DNA of 64,000 nucleotides from Gnetum montanum (Eukaryota > Streptophyta > Gnetopsida > Gnetales > Gnetaceae), in contig MNCI01012738.1 in the NCBI GenBank assembly GCA_015680685.1, positions 143,580-207,579 on the forward strand, read 5' to 3'. Under the pieces are notes generated by a model that was not told where the DNA came from, searched no databases, and was given only the letters and a program-made list of their open reading frames with translations. A program made the position numbers and the translations under genes. This document shows positions 46,468 to 57,984 of the stretch, piece by piece. Positions within the stretch are counted from its first letter, which is position 1, and the number at the start of each line of letters is the position of its first letter.

Positions 46468-49230
46468 ATGGCCCCAAAACGTGCACAACCGGAGGGTCCT
46501 ATTCAAGGTGGAGTGAAATAATCTCAGAGAGGTGGAAGACAAGGCCCTGTCAAACAACATACCGAATAGGAGGTGCAATCATTCAGCATCCATCAAGAAG
46601 AACCTCCTACTAGACGGTCTGGGTAGGCAGAAGGAGGAGGTGCTGGTACGCTTGAACTGGGACAAAAACTCACGTTGCCCTCGGAGTGTGTTCAGGATAT
46701 CCGTGAGAAGTCCACATTCTCTACAATGATTTTGGAGCTAAACTTCGAATCATTTATAGAGTTCTCTCCTGAGGCTATTAGGGATCACCTCAAGGGGTCT
46801 CCCTTATGGCCTGTTCTCTCTGAAAATGGTGCCTAGTACTTAGGTGAAATGTACTAGTTCTGGCACAATAGGGAGCAAGGCACCACAATTAACATTTGTG
46901 GTGTGACAGTTGATTTCTCTACATAGGCTATTTTGGAAGTGTTAAACCTTTTGAACACAAGGCCTCATGTTGCTCGGTTATCTACCCGTTTAGACCCTAA
47001 TGTGCAAAAGGATTGGTTAGAGAAGCCTTGTGGAAAAGATAAAGCTTTTGGAGAATTGACGATGGAAGAGAGAGTTTATTTTAAAATTGAAACCTATCAC
47101 CTCTTCCCCACAAAAGGCTTAAAAAGAATATCCATGTATGTGGCCAGAGGATGTGCAGTGTTGATGGGAAAGGTTAACGCTAACCTTCCCCATCTATATT
47201 TGACGGAGATCCTAATGCGATTTGAAGAATAGAAGTCAGGGAATATGGCATTGCCCTTCCCCTGTCTTATCAAAAAACTGTGCCAACGGGCTGGTATTTG
47301 TGGGTACACTAATGACATCCTCTGTAAAGCCCAGAATGCTTCTTACGTCGAATTACTAAAGGCTCCAGCTCCAAGAAAGAGCACTGGCGAAGAGCTGAGA
47401 CCTGAACAAGAAGAAGAATAGATGGTTGAAATTAGTCAACCTCCAGCCACAGGTCCCAACCAACAACAGGAAGCAAGGCCTAGCACAAGCTAGGATCCGT
47501 CGCAGCCGCAAGACTACAAACCGTCGATGAGCCATCTTCGAGCCATCACTGAGACGGTTAGTTGGGGAAGTCATGATGACACAAGCCTCTTCCATGTCTT
47601 CAACGATGCCATTTAGCCTACAATTTCGCTTGATCGCACAAGGGGTGAAGTCTCAATTCAAATAGGAGGAGGGGAAAGCATATGGTCACAATAGATCTTA
47701 GGAAACATGACATCTTTTCAAGTGCAGTTAGAGACTGGTGAAGTGGCCACTATGGTGGTCATGCAACACCAGAATGCTGTGGGAGCTAAAGATGTGGTCA
47801 CAGATCACATCAAGGAATCTTTCAGCGTACCTGTTGTGCCATCGGAAAATATTTCAGGAGCATAGGATGCTCAAACTTTGGTTGAAATCTCAATGACTCC
47901 TGCAGAACATGAGGATGCACTGGACAGATTACTTCAAATAGGAAAAGTTTTGATGTCTCTATTTGACATCTCCCAGGATGTAACAACAATTCAATCAAAC
48001 CTCATTTCCACAAAGGGGAAGATGGTCATATCTAAAGTGAGGGCTGAGCATGCTGAAGCGGAAGTGCAGAAATTACAAGAGCAGCTCATGGCCTTACAAA
48101 CAGCATAGCGGGATCCTCTACAATTTGTTCCCGTAGACCAGCTAGAAAGTTTTCGAATGGAGCAGCTAACAAAATTAATAGCAGAGAATAAGAAGGTGGT
48201 AGGCGAAAAGGAGACAACTATTTGGGATGCCTCCATATCACAAGCGCAAACTCGTGCGCATCTTAAGGCACTCAAGGCCTTAGAAGAAGAAAAAAAGTAG
48301 TTGGTTGCAGATAACCTTCGATTGACCTCTGTGGAGAAACAAAAGAATGTTCTCGATGAACACTTTCATTAGCTACGAGAATAATTCATTTAGGTCAACC
48401 GAGATGTAAGCCATTTAGCCAAAGAGAATCGAACCCTCTCGATGGAGGAGGTACACACTATTTGCAAAAAGTTAGCAATTGAGATAAGAGCATGGCAGAA
48501 TGAGGCTAAACGACAAGAGAAGCTAAAGGAGAATTTCTGTGATCAGTTGGGGATGTATAAAAAAATCCTAGAGAAGGATATCCATATGGCCAAGGCTCAA
48601 ATCAACACTATCAGTGCTCAACACACTTATTGGAGGGCCATATTGGACACCTATGCCTTCGCCCACCAAGCGGAAGTTAAGAATCGGGACCTATAGATCT
48701 AGGACTTGATAGAATACATGGAGTTGGAAAACCTCAGATATTCCAACCTTGCCATCTTAATAGCATGGTGCCCAAGAATAGATCTTGAGTAGCAGGTAGC
48801 TTCCACCCATCTCAAATATGAAGCAAAATTTGTAGAATGCAAGAAGCTGGTTGAAAAATTGGATGTTGCAAATTTTGAACTTGAGGTGGTAAAAGCAAGC
48901 TACCAAGGATAGAGAGACATTGCAACCGACTTGGCTCAACATCTAATAGATCTTCACAAATACAAAGACAAATCTAGAGCCTAAGAAGAGGAACGACGGG
49001 TGTTCGTGGCATGGTATGTCAAAGCCAACCAGATGTTCCTGCAACTACCCTGTCTGTGGGTGGTGCCGACTCCATCAAACATCGAAACACTCGCATGGAT
49101 AGCACAAGATCCTCAGATTGAAGAGGAGAAGCTCTAGGCCATACGTCAACACCATCAAGCTTCCAAGCCTGGAGCACATGACAAAGGAAAAGCACCCATG
49201 GAGAAGCCACCGCCACCAGGAACTACATGA
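46468..49230 (+). pseudogene. ORF2 of the complete family-N element (unknown protein, about 920 codons)
   Basis: One frame runs from ATG 46468 (MAPKRAQPEGP) to TGA 49228-49230 with no net frameshift but about 23 internal stops: roughly 20 TAG, 3 TAA and no TGA. Residues about 60-270 form a domain with VTVDFS, LLNTRPHVARLSTRLD, ERVYFKIETYHLFP, NLPHLYLTEILMRF and FPCLIKKLCQRAGI. This resembles what I recall of the 'putative plant transposon protein' domain found in plant Gypsy elements. A Pro/Gln-rich linker and long coiled coils (about 470-850) follow, with a Lys/Pro-rich tail KAPMEKPPPPGTT. Homologues are at 1-190, 11399-14215 and perhaps 14890-16060. The role is unknown; a particle or RNA-binding accessory function is only a guess. 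Confidence 0.7.
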
Positions 49231-49390
49231 GTTCCATTTTTTGTAGTTGTAGTATTTTTCTGTGTTGTGTTTTCCCACACTGCGGCATCATTTCATTTTT
49301 TGTTTTTCCAATTAATAATCCCATACCTATCCACTGTGTAATCAATGGAGCTTGTTCTCCTTGTAACTCAAGGACGAGTTTTTATTCAGT

Positions 49391-49400
49391 TGTGGGGGTA
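49391..49400 (+). other. Polypurine tract of the complete family-N element
   Basis: tgtgggggta directly precedes the TGATGGG start of the 3' LTR. It is the same as in the copy at 353-363. Confidence 0.75.
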
Positions 49401-50242
49401 TGATGGGACGTGATATCACATCCGTCGCGATATCGCATCCCCTGCGATATTGCGTACGCGATATCACATCTTCCCTATGATATCATGTACGTGATATAGC
49501 AGTCCACTGAAATGTCTATAAATAAGAAGCAGCTCTCCCTTATTTGACATCCTATTTTAGATTGTAGTGAAACTCTGGCAGTTTGATCCCTCTAGAGTTA
49601 GATTATTTTTCCAGTGTCTACCCGTAGTGTGGTGAATGTAATTGTATAACATTCCTTATTCGAGTGTGACGTACTTGGACATGCACATGATCGGCAATAA
49701 AGATCGAGATTACTTCATCATTACAGCATTCACTTTGTTATTTATTTGTTTATTTAATGTTATTTACTATTTTCTCTCTCACCCTTAAACTCCTAGAACA
49801 CGGAATGAGTACGACTTGATTACGAGCATTTAAGTGTGACTACTTGGTATCCCAGTGGCGTACCTAGGATCTATGCTTGGTAATCCTAGTGGTAGTCATG
49901 CACGAAGTCCAAGATGTGTACGGATGATCAAGGAATCGATTGCTCATCACACTTAGGATAGATTAAATTTTCTTACCCTTTTCCTCCTAGCTTAGCTTAG
50001 TTAATATTATTATTCACTACATTCAGGAGTAGCGTTAGAATTAGGAACACATCATACACCTCACTCTAGACTAAACAATACGTGACAAAGATAATACTAG
50101 TCCAGGTGGGAAGATAGTGAACTGTTACCTAAGGTTAACGATCTAGGTGCCACAACTAGTCTGTCTATGGAGATTGATCAGATCCCACGTGAAAATGCTC
50201 ATATTCATATGGTTGAGTGTCGAGGTACCTTTCCACTCATCA
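49401..50242 (+). repeat. 3' LTR of the complete family-N element
   Basis: It starts TGATGGGACG and ends TTCCACTCATCA. The palindrome array (49412-49500) is partly decayed. TATAAATA is at 49517-49524 and AATAAA at 49696-49701. It is followed by the second gatgt of the target duplication. Confidence 0.93.
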
Positions 50243-50247
50243 GATGT

Positions 50248-53200
50248 CCTCCTTAATAGGAATGGAGGTCAACATGTGAACTAGTGCTTCGTAGCAAGTG
50301 AAGGAGGTTATGACCAAGTCATATAGGCTCAAAGTTGTGTTTTTTTTGTTTTAGAGCCTATTTAACTTGTGCCAACGCATCTAGAAAATCCCTATTGCTA
50401 TCAGTTACTTTATTGGCCTTCATCTCCTCCATGCAGCCCAGGAGACGAATCTCTTGGGCAGGAGATTTGGGCTTGGCTTGCATTGCCTACTTTTGAGCCT
50501 TTATGCTCAATTGTTGATTGCTTGTAGTGGTTGTTTCGACCAACATTGCCACGGGAATAGAAGACAAGGGAATGGGCTTAGGTGAACTAGCGCTAGGCTT
50601 TCCCTAATCATTTTGTTATTAAGGCACTCATTGGACCTCTTAGGTTGCCACCTAGACTACCTATTATTGTATGCAAGATAATGCCTTGAGTGAGTAGGGC
50701 TTGATGTAGGCCCCACCACCAGACTCTAAGTAGGCAAAGAGTTTGTATGTTGAGGCATCCTAACAACAAAGGGTGTCTAGGTTACTCTCACTACAATGTA
50801 CTATGGGGCCCTAACCACGAAGGGTGTCATGGATGCCCGAGGTGATGCTCTAATGACAAAAAGGGACCTCAAACTAGTTGATGATAAGGAGGCCCCAGTG
50901 CTACTAGAGGGCATGTGAACCAAAAATGGTTCTTGTGTTGGTTTTGAGTCATCATCAATGCTAATGGCATTAATAACATAGCATATTTCACTTGCATTAA
51001 GAGGATCTTTTTAGACCTTCATTGATTGATTTTCTAGGAAAATTGGGTTGGTTTCATCAAGGACTAGTTGGCCTTAGTCAATCATGCATTGTGTGTCATT
51101 CCATAGGACCATGGAGAAGTCTATGGCATGGTCGGGTAGTTGATGGTAATGGTAGAATAGGCTAGAGGTTCATTCGGTGTGGCCGCTAATGGGTTTCTGA
51201 GGGGCTTGTAGTAGAAATCATGATAATTGCGAGCATCCTTAGACATCTAATTATACTGGATGCATCCAATGTTAAGCAGTTGATCCAAGAGATTTGACAG
51301 CTTGATGGGCAATGGTGTACTTTGAACGATCCTTGCACTCAAAGTTTGGCCTTGGGGTAGCTTGCCCCATGGCCACCAATGGTGCAAACTGGTTGGTCAT
51401 CATAATGCTAGAGCTAGGTGCCTTGCTATTGGTAAGAGCCTTAGGTGCCTTGTCTGTTGATTTAGCATTGCTTAACATGGTCTCATTAGCCACTATTGCA
51501 ATAGCTTGGTTGCCTTGCCCTTTTCCATGTCCTTCTTTACATCTGCATTTTTCTAGGCCCAATAGGCTAGGTCCTTACTAGCCTTCACCACATCTTGAAT
51601 ACTCTTTGTTTGAGTGAACACCTAGCTTAAGGAGTGTGAGGCAAGGTAATAAAACTTCAACTTAATGAATTCATTCACTAGACTTTTGAAAATGATTAGT
51701 AGGTGGGTTTCCGCGATGGGCTTGTGAATTTCATTAAGTGTGGTTCTCCCTAGCTCATTAAGTGTGGTGCTCCCTAGCTGAATTTTTGTACAGGCTCTAA
51801 GTGGCCCTACTTGATTTGCATTAATTAATCTAGGATCTCCTTGGACTTCAAATTGTACTTGAAGCGAGTGAAAAATTGACTAAGAAATTCCTCCAAGGAA
51901 GATATGGAGGCCCTAGGGAGTGCACAATACCCATCTAGTGCCTTTCCAGTCAAGGACATGGTAAACGCATAGATGATTGCATGCAGCCATGCCTGCAACA
52001 AAAGGAATTCAAAATGAAAGGTCACTAGATGGGTGTTAGGATCCCCTTCACCATTGTATTTAGTGAACTGGGGAAGTTGGACCCTAGGAGGTAGGGTCAA
52101 TGATGGGGCCGTAGGTCTAATCGAGTCATCCTGGTAAAAGTCCATCACGTGGACTATTTTAGAGGAGGTAGATTTGAGCCACTTAACCTCCTCAATGAGC
52201 ATATGAATGACCTAGAACACTTGGTCCAAGATCAGGATGGATGCAGTGGGTTGGGTTAGTTGTTCTGCTCATTGTGCTACTTGAGTGGCCCATCACACCA
52301 CTACAAGTTGTGCAACCATGTGAGATGCCTATTGCACATGTTATTTTGTGTACTGCTATGTATGCTACACCATGGGCATAGAGGCTAGGGCCCACCATGC
52401 AGTTGTGGCTTATGCCATTATAGGAGGTGCCGATGGAATAGGTAGAATATATGATGCTTGAGCTAGTGGAAGTTGTGACTTCTGCATAGTGTGCACATAA
52501 GGTTATGTTGGCATCACGGATTTTGGTAGGAAGGAATACACAAACTATGTAGATATCACAAAAGGAAGGATGGAAAATGGTCCTGCACCCTGATACATGT
52601 GATGTACGAAGGTTGGGATGACATATAGTCCTACACCCTGATGTGTATGTACTTGATGACTTATCAACACAGTGGTTGACCTAGGAGGTGATAAGGGGAA
52701 TGTAACCACCTCATAGAAGGCAAATGGTTGGGACTACTAAGGGATGAAATTGGAGATAGCCTACTAGAAGGAGGCATAAAATGGATTCTCATTCTTCGAA
52801 CAAGCCTCAAACTCATCTTGCCCATCTTGTAGGGGCTCCTTGTAATCAGTTGTTACATTGTGCTCATTTGACTCACTCAGTCGAACAAGTTAGTCAAGCA
52901 ACCATTGAAAGGTCTTGGTGAGTAGGATGAAATTATTTGGGGCAAGGAATTACTCCCTCCTATTTTGGTGTATAATTTCATAAACCTTTTTGATGTCCAT
53001 TTCTCGATGGTCTAGGGATAGACTTACCTAGAGTTTTTCACAAAAGAAGTTATATTTCTCATCATTGAGTACCATGTACTCGAGAGGATGGTTACATATC
53101 CTGAGTCACTGCGTCTCTACTAAGGTGCATCCCCTAGCCCCAAGGAGATCAATTGTGACCTCCCGCTAACCAGGTTAAAAAACAACCACACTTAGGGTAG

Positions 53201-53690
53201 AGGTTGAAGATTACTCGGGATTCATAATGCTACATGAAAGATGCAAATGTTGTGAAAGTTGTATATGCTAAATGGCTAAGCATAGAAATGCTGAAAAATG
53301 GCTAAGTAAGAAAATGCTGAAAAACGTTGAGAAAATGACTAATTCTGAAAATGTTGTTAAACAAAAAAACTAACTCTAATGTGCTATGCTTACTATGTTG
53401 AGGCTTGCTATGCTCTCACACTAAGAGCTAGCTATTCTCTCCTAAGCACACAAAGTTTTGGCTATGTGCCAAAGATATGCTTTGGCTTTTGTCCAACAAG
53501 GTTCCAGGGAAACCAACAATTAGGTCCAATTTACACTAAACAACTCATAGATAAATCTTGCACTGGCCTATGATCTAGCTACTGCAATGGTAGTTCCATA
53601 GGGGTGTTGAGTCTACATTAGCTCAAAGCTAGTGATAGAGGTGCAAAGACCACATGGGACTACCATTGAATGTAGAAGGAAATGGCACAA
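50248..53690 (-). pseudogene. Gag of Tat-like element A (minus strand)
   Basis: On the minus strand the Gag core lies at 51825-52202: VMDFYQDDSIRP, QFTKYNGEGDPNTHLVTF, MSLTGKALDGYCALPRASIS and QFFTRFKYNLKSKEILD. After it, LFYHYHQLPDHAIDF and KDPLNASEI (about 51000-51250) and the IDDDSKPTQEPF linker continue towards the nested element at 50242. The region 52200-53200 would be the Gag N-terminal arm. The same order is seen on the plus strand in element C. Multiple stops and frameshifts are present. Confidence 0.8.
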
Positions 53691-53691
53691 C

Positions 53692-53713
53692 CGTCCTTAT
53701 AGTGCTACAAAAC
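53692..53713 (-). other. Decayed primer-binding site of element A
   Basis: On the minus strand the sequence after the LTR end reads TTTTGTAGCACTATAAGGAC, close to the element C site TTGGCGCTAGAAGAAGGG with a small insertion and G-to-A type changes. It marks LTR 53714-55372 as the 5' LTR of a minus-strand element. Confidence 0.45.
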
Positions 53714-55372
53714 TATAGCAATCAAAAATGTCAATAGCTGAAATGGTCATGCCAAGGGATCTGTAACCATGGTACATCCCTAAACTTACCCCCATTCAAA
53801 GGGTCATCACTAGAGGGGAAAAATAGAGGCAAAGTGCTTAGGATAGTCTTATCAATCAAACCAGGACTTACAGAGTGTTTCGACGAATGGGTGCCAGGGG
53901 TTCATATGGTGTTTTCAATGGTACTAGGGCCAACTAAGCTAGAGGGTAGCAGGGTTTTCCAATGTGAAAATGACATTGAAAATGTAAAAATGTGTGAAAA
54001 ATAGAAAAAAAATGAAAGTTCAATGCTAAATTCCAAAAAAATGTTTGAAAAATGCAAAGGAGTTTGAGAGAGGAAGAATAGCACCACCCCAAATGGGGAG
54101 CGTAAAAATTGCAAAAGAGAGGTGAGGAGGTACATGGTGTATAGATGGGTGTAGTAGGTAGCATAGTCATAGTCTCTAGGGTGTCCAAGCTATGAAATCA
54201 ATGTTCAGTATGAAGTTTGAGCCTGCCAAGTTTGTTGTCCCAGTGTCTTATAGGCTACGATATGTTGTGGTGTACAAAGGTAATGTCCCAAAGCTTTGCT
54301 AAGGTGTTAAGTGTGTGCAAGTGCAAGGATGCTAGTGCTAAAGTGCCAACTGTTAAGATGAAATTGCCGGACAACTATTTTAAAATTCCAATAACTTAAA
54401 AATGTCAACTTATAAAATGTGAAATGTAGGGGTATTTATAGGGTTAGGGTTGACGTGAAGAGTGGATCAGGCACCACATGGAAAAAGGGGTAGTTGAGGC
54501 TACGCTGACACCAGCTATGCTCCCACTAGAGCAAAAATGATGCTACACTCTAGTGTGATCCAATGGACCCCAAGAGATTGCTAGATCATGACTATGCTGC
54601 TAAGACTAGATGTGCTAAAGCCAAATAGACTACAATGTACCTACAAATAATGAAAAATAGTATAATTTGGAGGCTACACTTTGGGACTATGCTCTCCCCT
54701 CTTTCGAGTGGGATTGAGCGTAGGTATAATTTTGGGACAAGTGGAGGATGCAAAAGAGATGTAAATTGCTAATCTTGCTTGTTGGAGAAGTGTTGAAGTT
54801 GAGATGAAGGCATGTGCATTACTACACCAGCTACACTCTAGAGTATAGCCCAACAGTTAGGCAAATTCTACAAAAATTGAAGCCCAATGCTAGCTATGCT
54901 GTGGAGTATAGTAAGAAGAGTGAGAGTGTAGCAAAACACTTAGAAAAAATTAGCAAAACTTGCAATCTTCATCTAGGCTATGCTAGCTGTGCTCTAGAGT
55001 GTAGTAGGAGGGGTAGCTTCAAGAGTTAGAAAATATACCAAATGTTCTTTCCATGTTGAGCTAGCTTATCAGCTTTTGGCTTGAAACCTAAGTAAAATTG
55101 GCCACTAAAGTGCATGCTATGCTGGCTACACTCTAGAGTGTAGTAAGGAGAATGAGAGCATAGCACAACACTTAGGAACATTTTTTCAACTATTTTTGAC
55201 ACTTAGAAAATTTTGCAATATTGGTTTTTTTTGCATGCTACGTTGACTATGCTTTGAAGCATAGTTCTAGTAGTGGAAGCATGGGCCAAAAACTTCAAAA
55301 ACATTTGCCTCATGTTGATGCTTAGAAAAATTTTCCATTGAGGTGCTGTTGCCCAAATTTGGTGGTGTTTCA
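53714..55372 (-). mobile_element. 5' LTR of Tat-like element A (minus strand)
   Basis: Near-identical in length and layout to 25083-26742. The minus-strand TATA box is near 54434 (ctataaatacccctac). Palindromes lie in U3 at 54826, 54895, 54990, 55125 and 55240; ctacactctagagtgtag at 55127-55144 is a perfect dyad. The right edge may extend to 55382 (cccca). The sequence to the right resumes element C's frame. Confidence 0.85.
54810..55265 (-). promoter_or_regulatory. Array of CTAGAG-centred palindromes in U3 of element A's 5' LTR
   Basis: About five dyads of the form gctaYRctctagagYRtagY are spaced roughly 70-150 bases apart, all upstream (minus sense) of the TATA box. The LTR of element D at 61387 carries different dyads in the same zone, such as gctatgctacatagtgtagc at 62468. 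Confidence 0.6.
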
Positions 55373-55382
55373 ATAGCCCCCA

Positions 55383-56868
55383 TGTTATTTTAGCATTTAA
55401 CATTGATGATGATTAGAGACCTGTAAGAGAACCATTTGTGATTCAAGTACCCCTGTATGATGAAAGGACTTCTTCAGCCTTCCACAGCTCAAGATCCCCC
55501 TTCATCATAAGAGTACCATCACGAATGCCGCCTAGGGAACCTTTTGTCATCAAGGTCCCACAACCTAACACAATGTAACTAGCCATAGCCCAAACAACTA
55601 CACAACAACCTATTGTGATGGCCAATGCTACTTCCTCTTCCTCATAGCAAATAGCTGACAACCAAAAAACTTTAGCAAAACAAAGGAAGAAACATAAGCA
55701 AAAGCTTGATAATAAGGGTGATAAGTAGATGGAGGCATGAAAGGAAGTGGGTCCACCAAAGCCTACTTGCATTTCAACTATATCCATGAACTCTTCTATC
55801 CCAACCCCTTAAATGAAGAAGCCATATGAGTACACCAAATCCATAACAAAAACAACAAGGAAAAGCCACAACACCCATAACTTAGGGTCGAAGTTCACAT
55901 TTTCAGGCACATGGAGGAAGTCAAGCACAACTAGGGTGACAACCTTGCAGCCAATGATGAAAACTTTCTCCATGCAATGGACCAAGTAAGGCAATCCCTT
56001 AAGAAAAAAAAACACAACTATAAGCTTATATGACCTAAGGAGGACTTCCACCACACATTGTGAGACATTAGTTAAAATTTTGACCTTCATTCCCATTAGT
56101 GAAGATATCCTCGCTAACGAGGAATCCGACCATGTAGTGATGATTCCTTCCTCACCAAAGGAGGTGAAGTCAACACACCTTGTAATTCATGATAGTATAA
56201 TTAAGGTTAATGCCAAAAATGATGAAGCAACTATAATCCCTTTATTCATAATCATATGCATAGGTAAGTTTAAAATACATTAAGTTCATGTTGATGATTA
56301 AGTTACAACCATCATCATCCCATGCAACATTGTTGAATGCTTGGGCCTAACTAAGAAAATATAACCTACAACCACTATAGCTCTTAATTCCTTCAATGGA
56401 TGAAGACTTGCTATCAAGGGATATATCTCCTTGAATTTTTTAGCCAAGGAGAAATTCCCCACAACCACCAACTTCTTTTTGGTAGAAGAGACACCAGGAT
56501 TCAACTTGATCCTAGGAAGACCTTGGTTGGCTCAATTATGAGCTATGTCCTCTCTCATCCATCAAGAAATCCACCTTCTTTATGAGGGAGGTGAAATCAT
56601 CATTCATGGTGATAACATGATTTCCCTAGCTATCAACAATGTAGACATAGAGTAGGGATCCAAAGTGGAGCTTCAAGAAGAAGCTCCCAGCGATGAAGGG
56701 CAACAACCCAAGAAATCCAACAATGATAATGATGAACAACAGGATGCATTATGGGATGAACTCCCTTTTAACATCATAAGCAAAGTAGATGGTGAATATA
56801 AGCTTATGTGGAGTGGGCCTTACTCACTTCCTAATCTTGCAAAGACTAGGAAGAATCTATACAAGTGA
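55383..56868 (+). pseudogene. Gag end and protease of element C, continuing from 25082
   Basis: The plus-strand frame begins VILAFNIDDD-RPVREPF, the direct continuation of the Gag segment cut at 25082. The retropepsin domain (about 56080-56650) reads SEDILANEESDHVV, VHVDD-VTT at the active-site loop, ALNSFNG, GFNLILGRPWLAQL and HLLYEGGEIIIHGDN, and ends in an acidic tail with KSNNDNDEQQDALWDELPF. The matching minus-strand blocks of element A are at 40855-41541 and 50250-51100. No RT or integrase follows, so pol of C is deleted. Confidence 0.8.
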
Positions 56869-57117
56869 AGTTTACCTTAACCTTCCTATGCCCCTATGCT
56901 AGATGCACTAATAGCCATGTAGTCTTACTTTTCTTTTGACTGTTTATTATATCTTTTTATGCATGTTTTATTTTACTCTTTATGCATATAGCCTAAGTTT
57001 GTTTGCATTTTTACCTATTTTCTATAACCTTTCTCATTTTTACTTATGTTATAAACAACAAAAAAGACTTATAAATATATGTCTTTTTCATAGCCTATCT
57101 ACTAATACATTAAATTA

Positions 57118-57440
57118 GCATTATGGTCTCCTAAGGCCTTAAACTATCATGACAACCTACCATGGCCTTAAATTAGCAACATCTACCAAAATAATGCAAC
57201 ATGGCCTGCCATGGCCTAAAAGTGGAAAAATTAGCCATAAATAAACCATGGTCCACTATGATCTTCAACTGGCATCATGGTCCATTAAGATCTTAAACTA
57301 GCATTATGGCCTACCATAGTCCTAAACTAGCAAATATAATCACACAATATGATTTTCTATGGCCCTAAACTACCATCATAGTCTGCTAAGACTTTAAATT
57401 GGTAGTATGGCCCATCATGGTTCTAAATTGGCAATGTATC
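57118..57440 (-). repeat. TTTAAGG array in inverted orientation (about 10 units)
   Basis: Units on the plus strand read catcatggtccattaagatcttaaactag and the like, the reverse complement of the gctagtttaaggNcatggNggNccatg unit. Spacing is 27-48 bases. It lies 3', in the minus sense, of the antisense gene at 57985-58355, mirroring the 38517-38800 arrangement. Confidence 0.7.
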
Positions 57441-57984
57441 CATAATCACACAACATGACCTAAATCTACCAAACATCTTTCTTATTATACTTTTTTTAGC
57501 TTATTATCGCATTGATTAGCCATTGGATTTTTTAATCGAAAAGTTAACATAGCCATTCTTAACCTTTACAACATTTACTACAATATGATATATAGCCAAA
57601 AAATGAAACCAAATATTTAGATTTAAATTTAAAGTGTCTATATCTATACGTAGCCATAGCCACATTATGTGGTAAAAATTTCAAATAATAATAATAATCT
57701 ACAACATAATCTTGGCTAAACATAGCCATCAACATGAAAACCAAAACAGGTAGACTACATGCTAAGTTGATCAAAATTTCCAAGAAGCATTCAGAGGAGA
57801 AAGTGGTGGGTCATTCCTAACCTCTCCAATAGTGTTGGCAATGTCTCTTAAGGTTTGAAATGCAACAACGTATAGCCAGTTAGTAACTTGTAGCCAAAAT
57901 CAAAACCTTACTTAAAACCAAAACATAAAAGCATTACAATAACCATGTTCACCACTGTAGATGATACATGATGCCAGGTGGGTT

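Larger units (their letters stand above)
41542..50242 (+). mobile_element. Complete family-N LTR retrotransposon, non-autonomous (8.7 kb)
   Basis: Two LTRs (41542-42397, 856 bp; 49401-50242, 842 bp) flank an interior with primer site, gag, a 2.1-kb spacer, ORF2 and a polypurine tract. The insertion is flanked by a perfect 5-bp duplication, gatgt at 41537-41541 and 50243-50247. The host reading frame of element A resumes across it. No protease, RT, RNase H or integrase is present, so it must have moved with enzymes from another element. Primer site and the zinc-knuckle spacing in Gag suggest an Athila/Tat-related donor. It resembles the TR-GAG class of gag-only elements but has an additional long ORF. 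Confidence 0.95.

Noticed and set aside
46468-49230. TAG read as glutamine (alternative genetic code) to explain the open ORF2 frame
   Set aside because: The HIPP gene uses the standard code and is intact. Gag and pol frames of other elements also carry TAA and TGA stops. Decay at CHG sites explains TAG excess without a new code.
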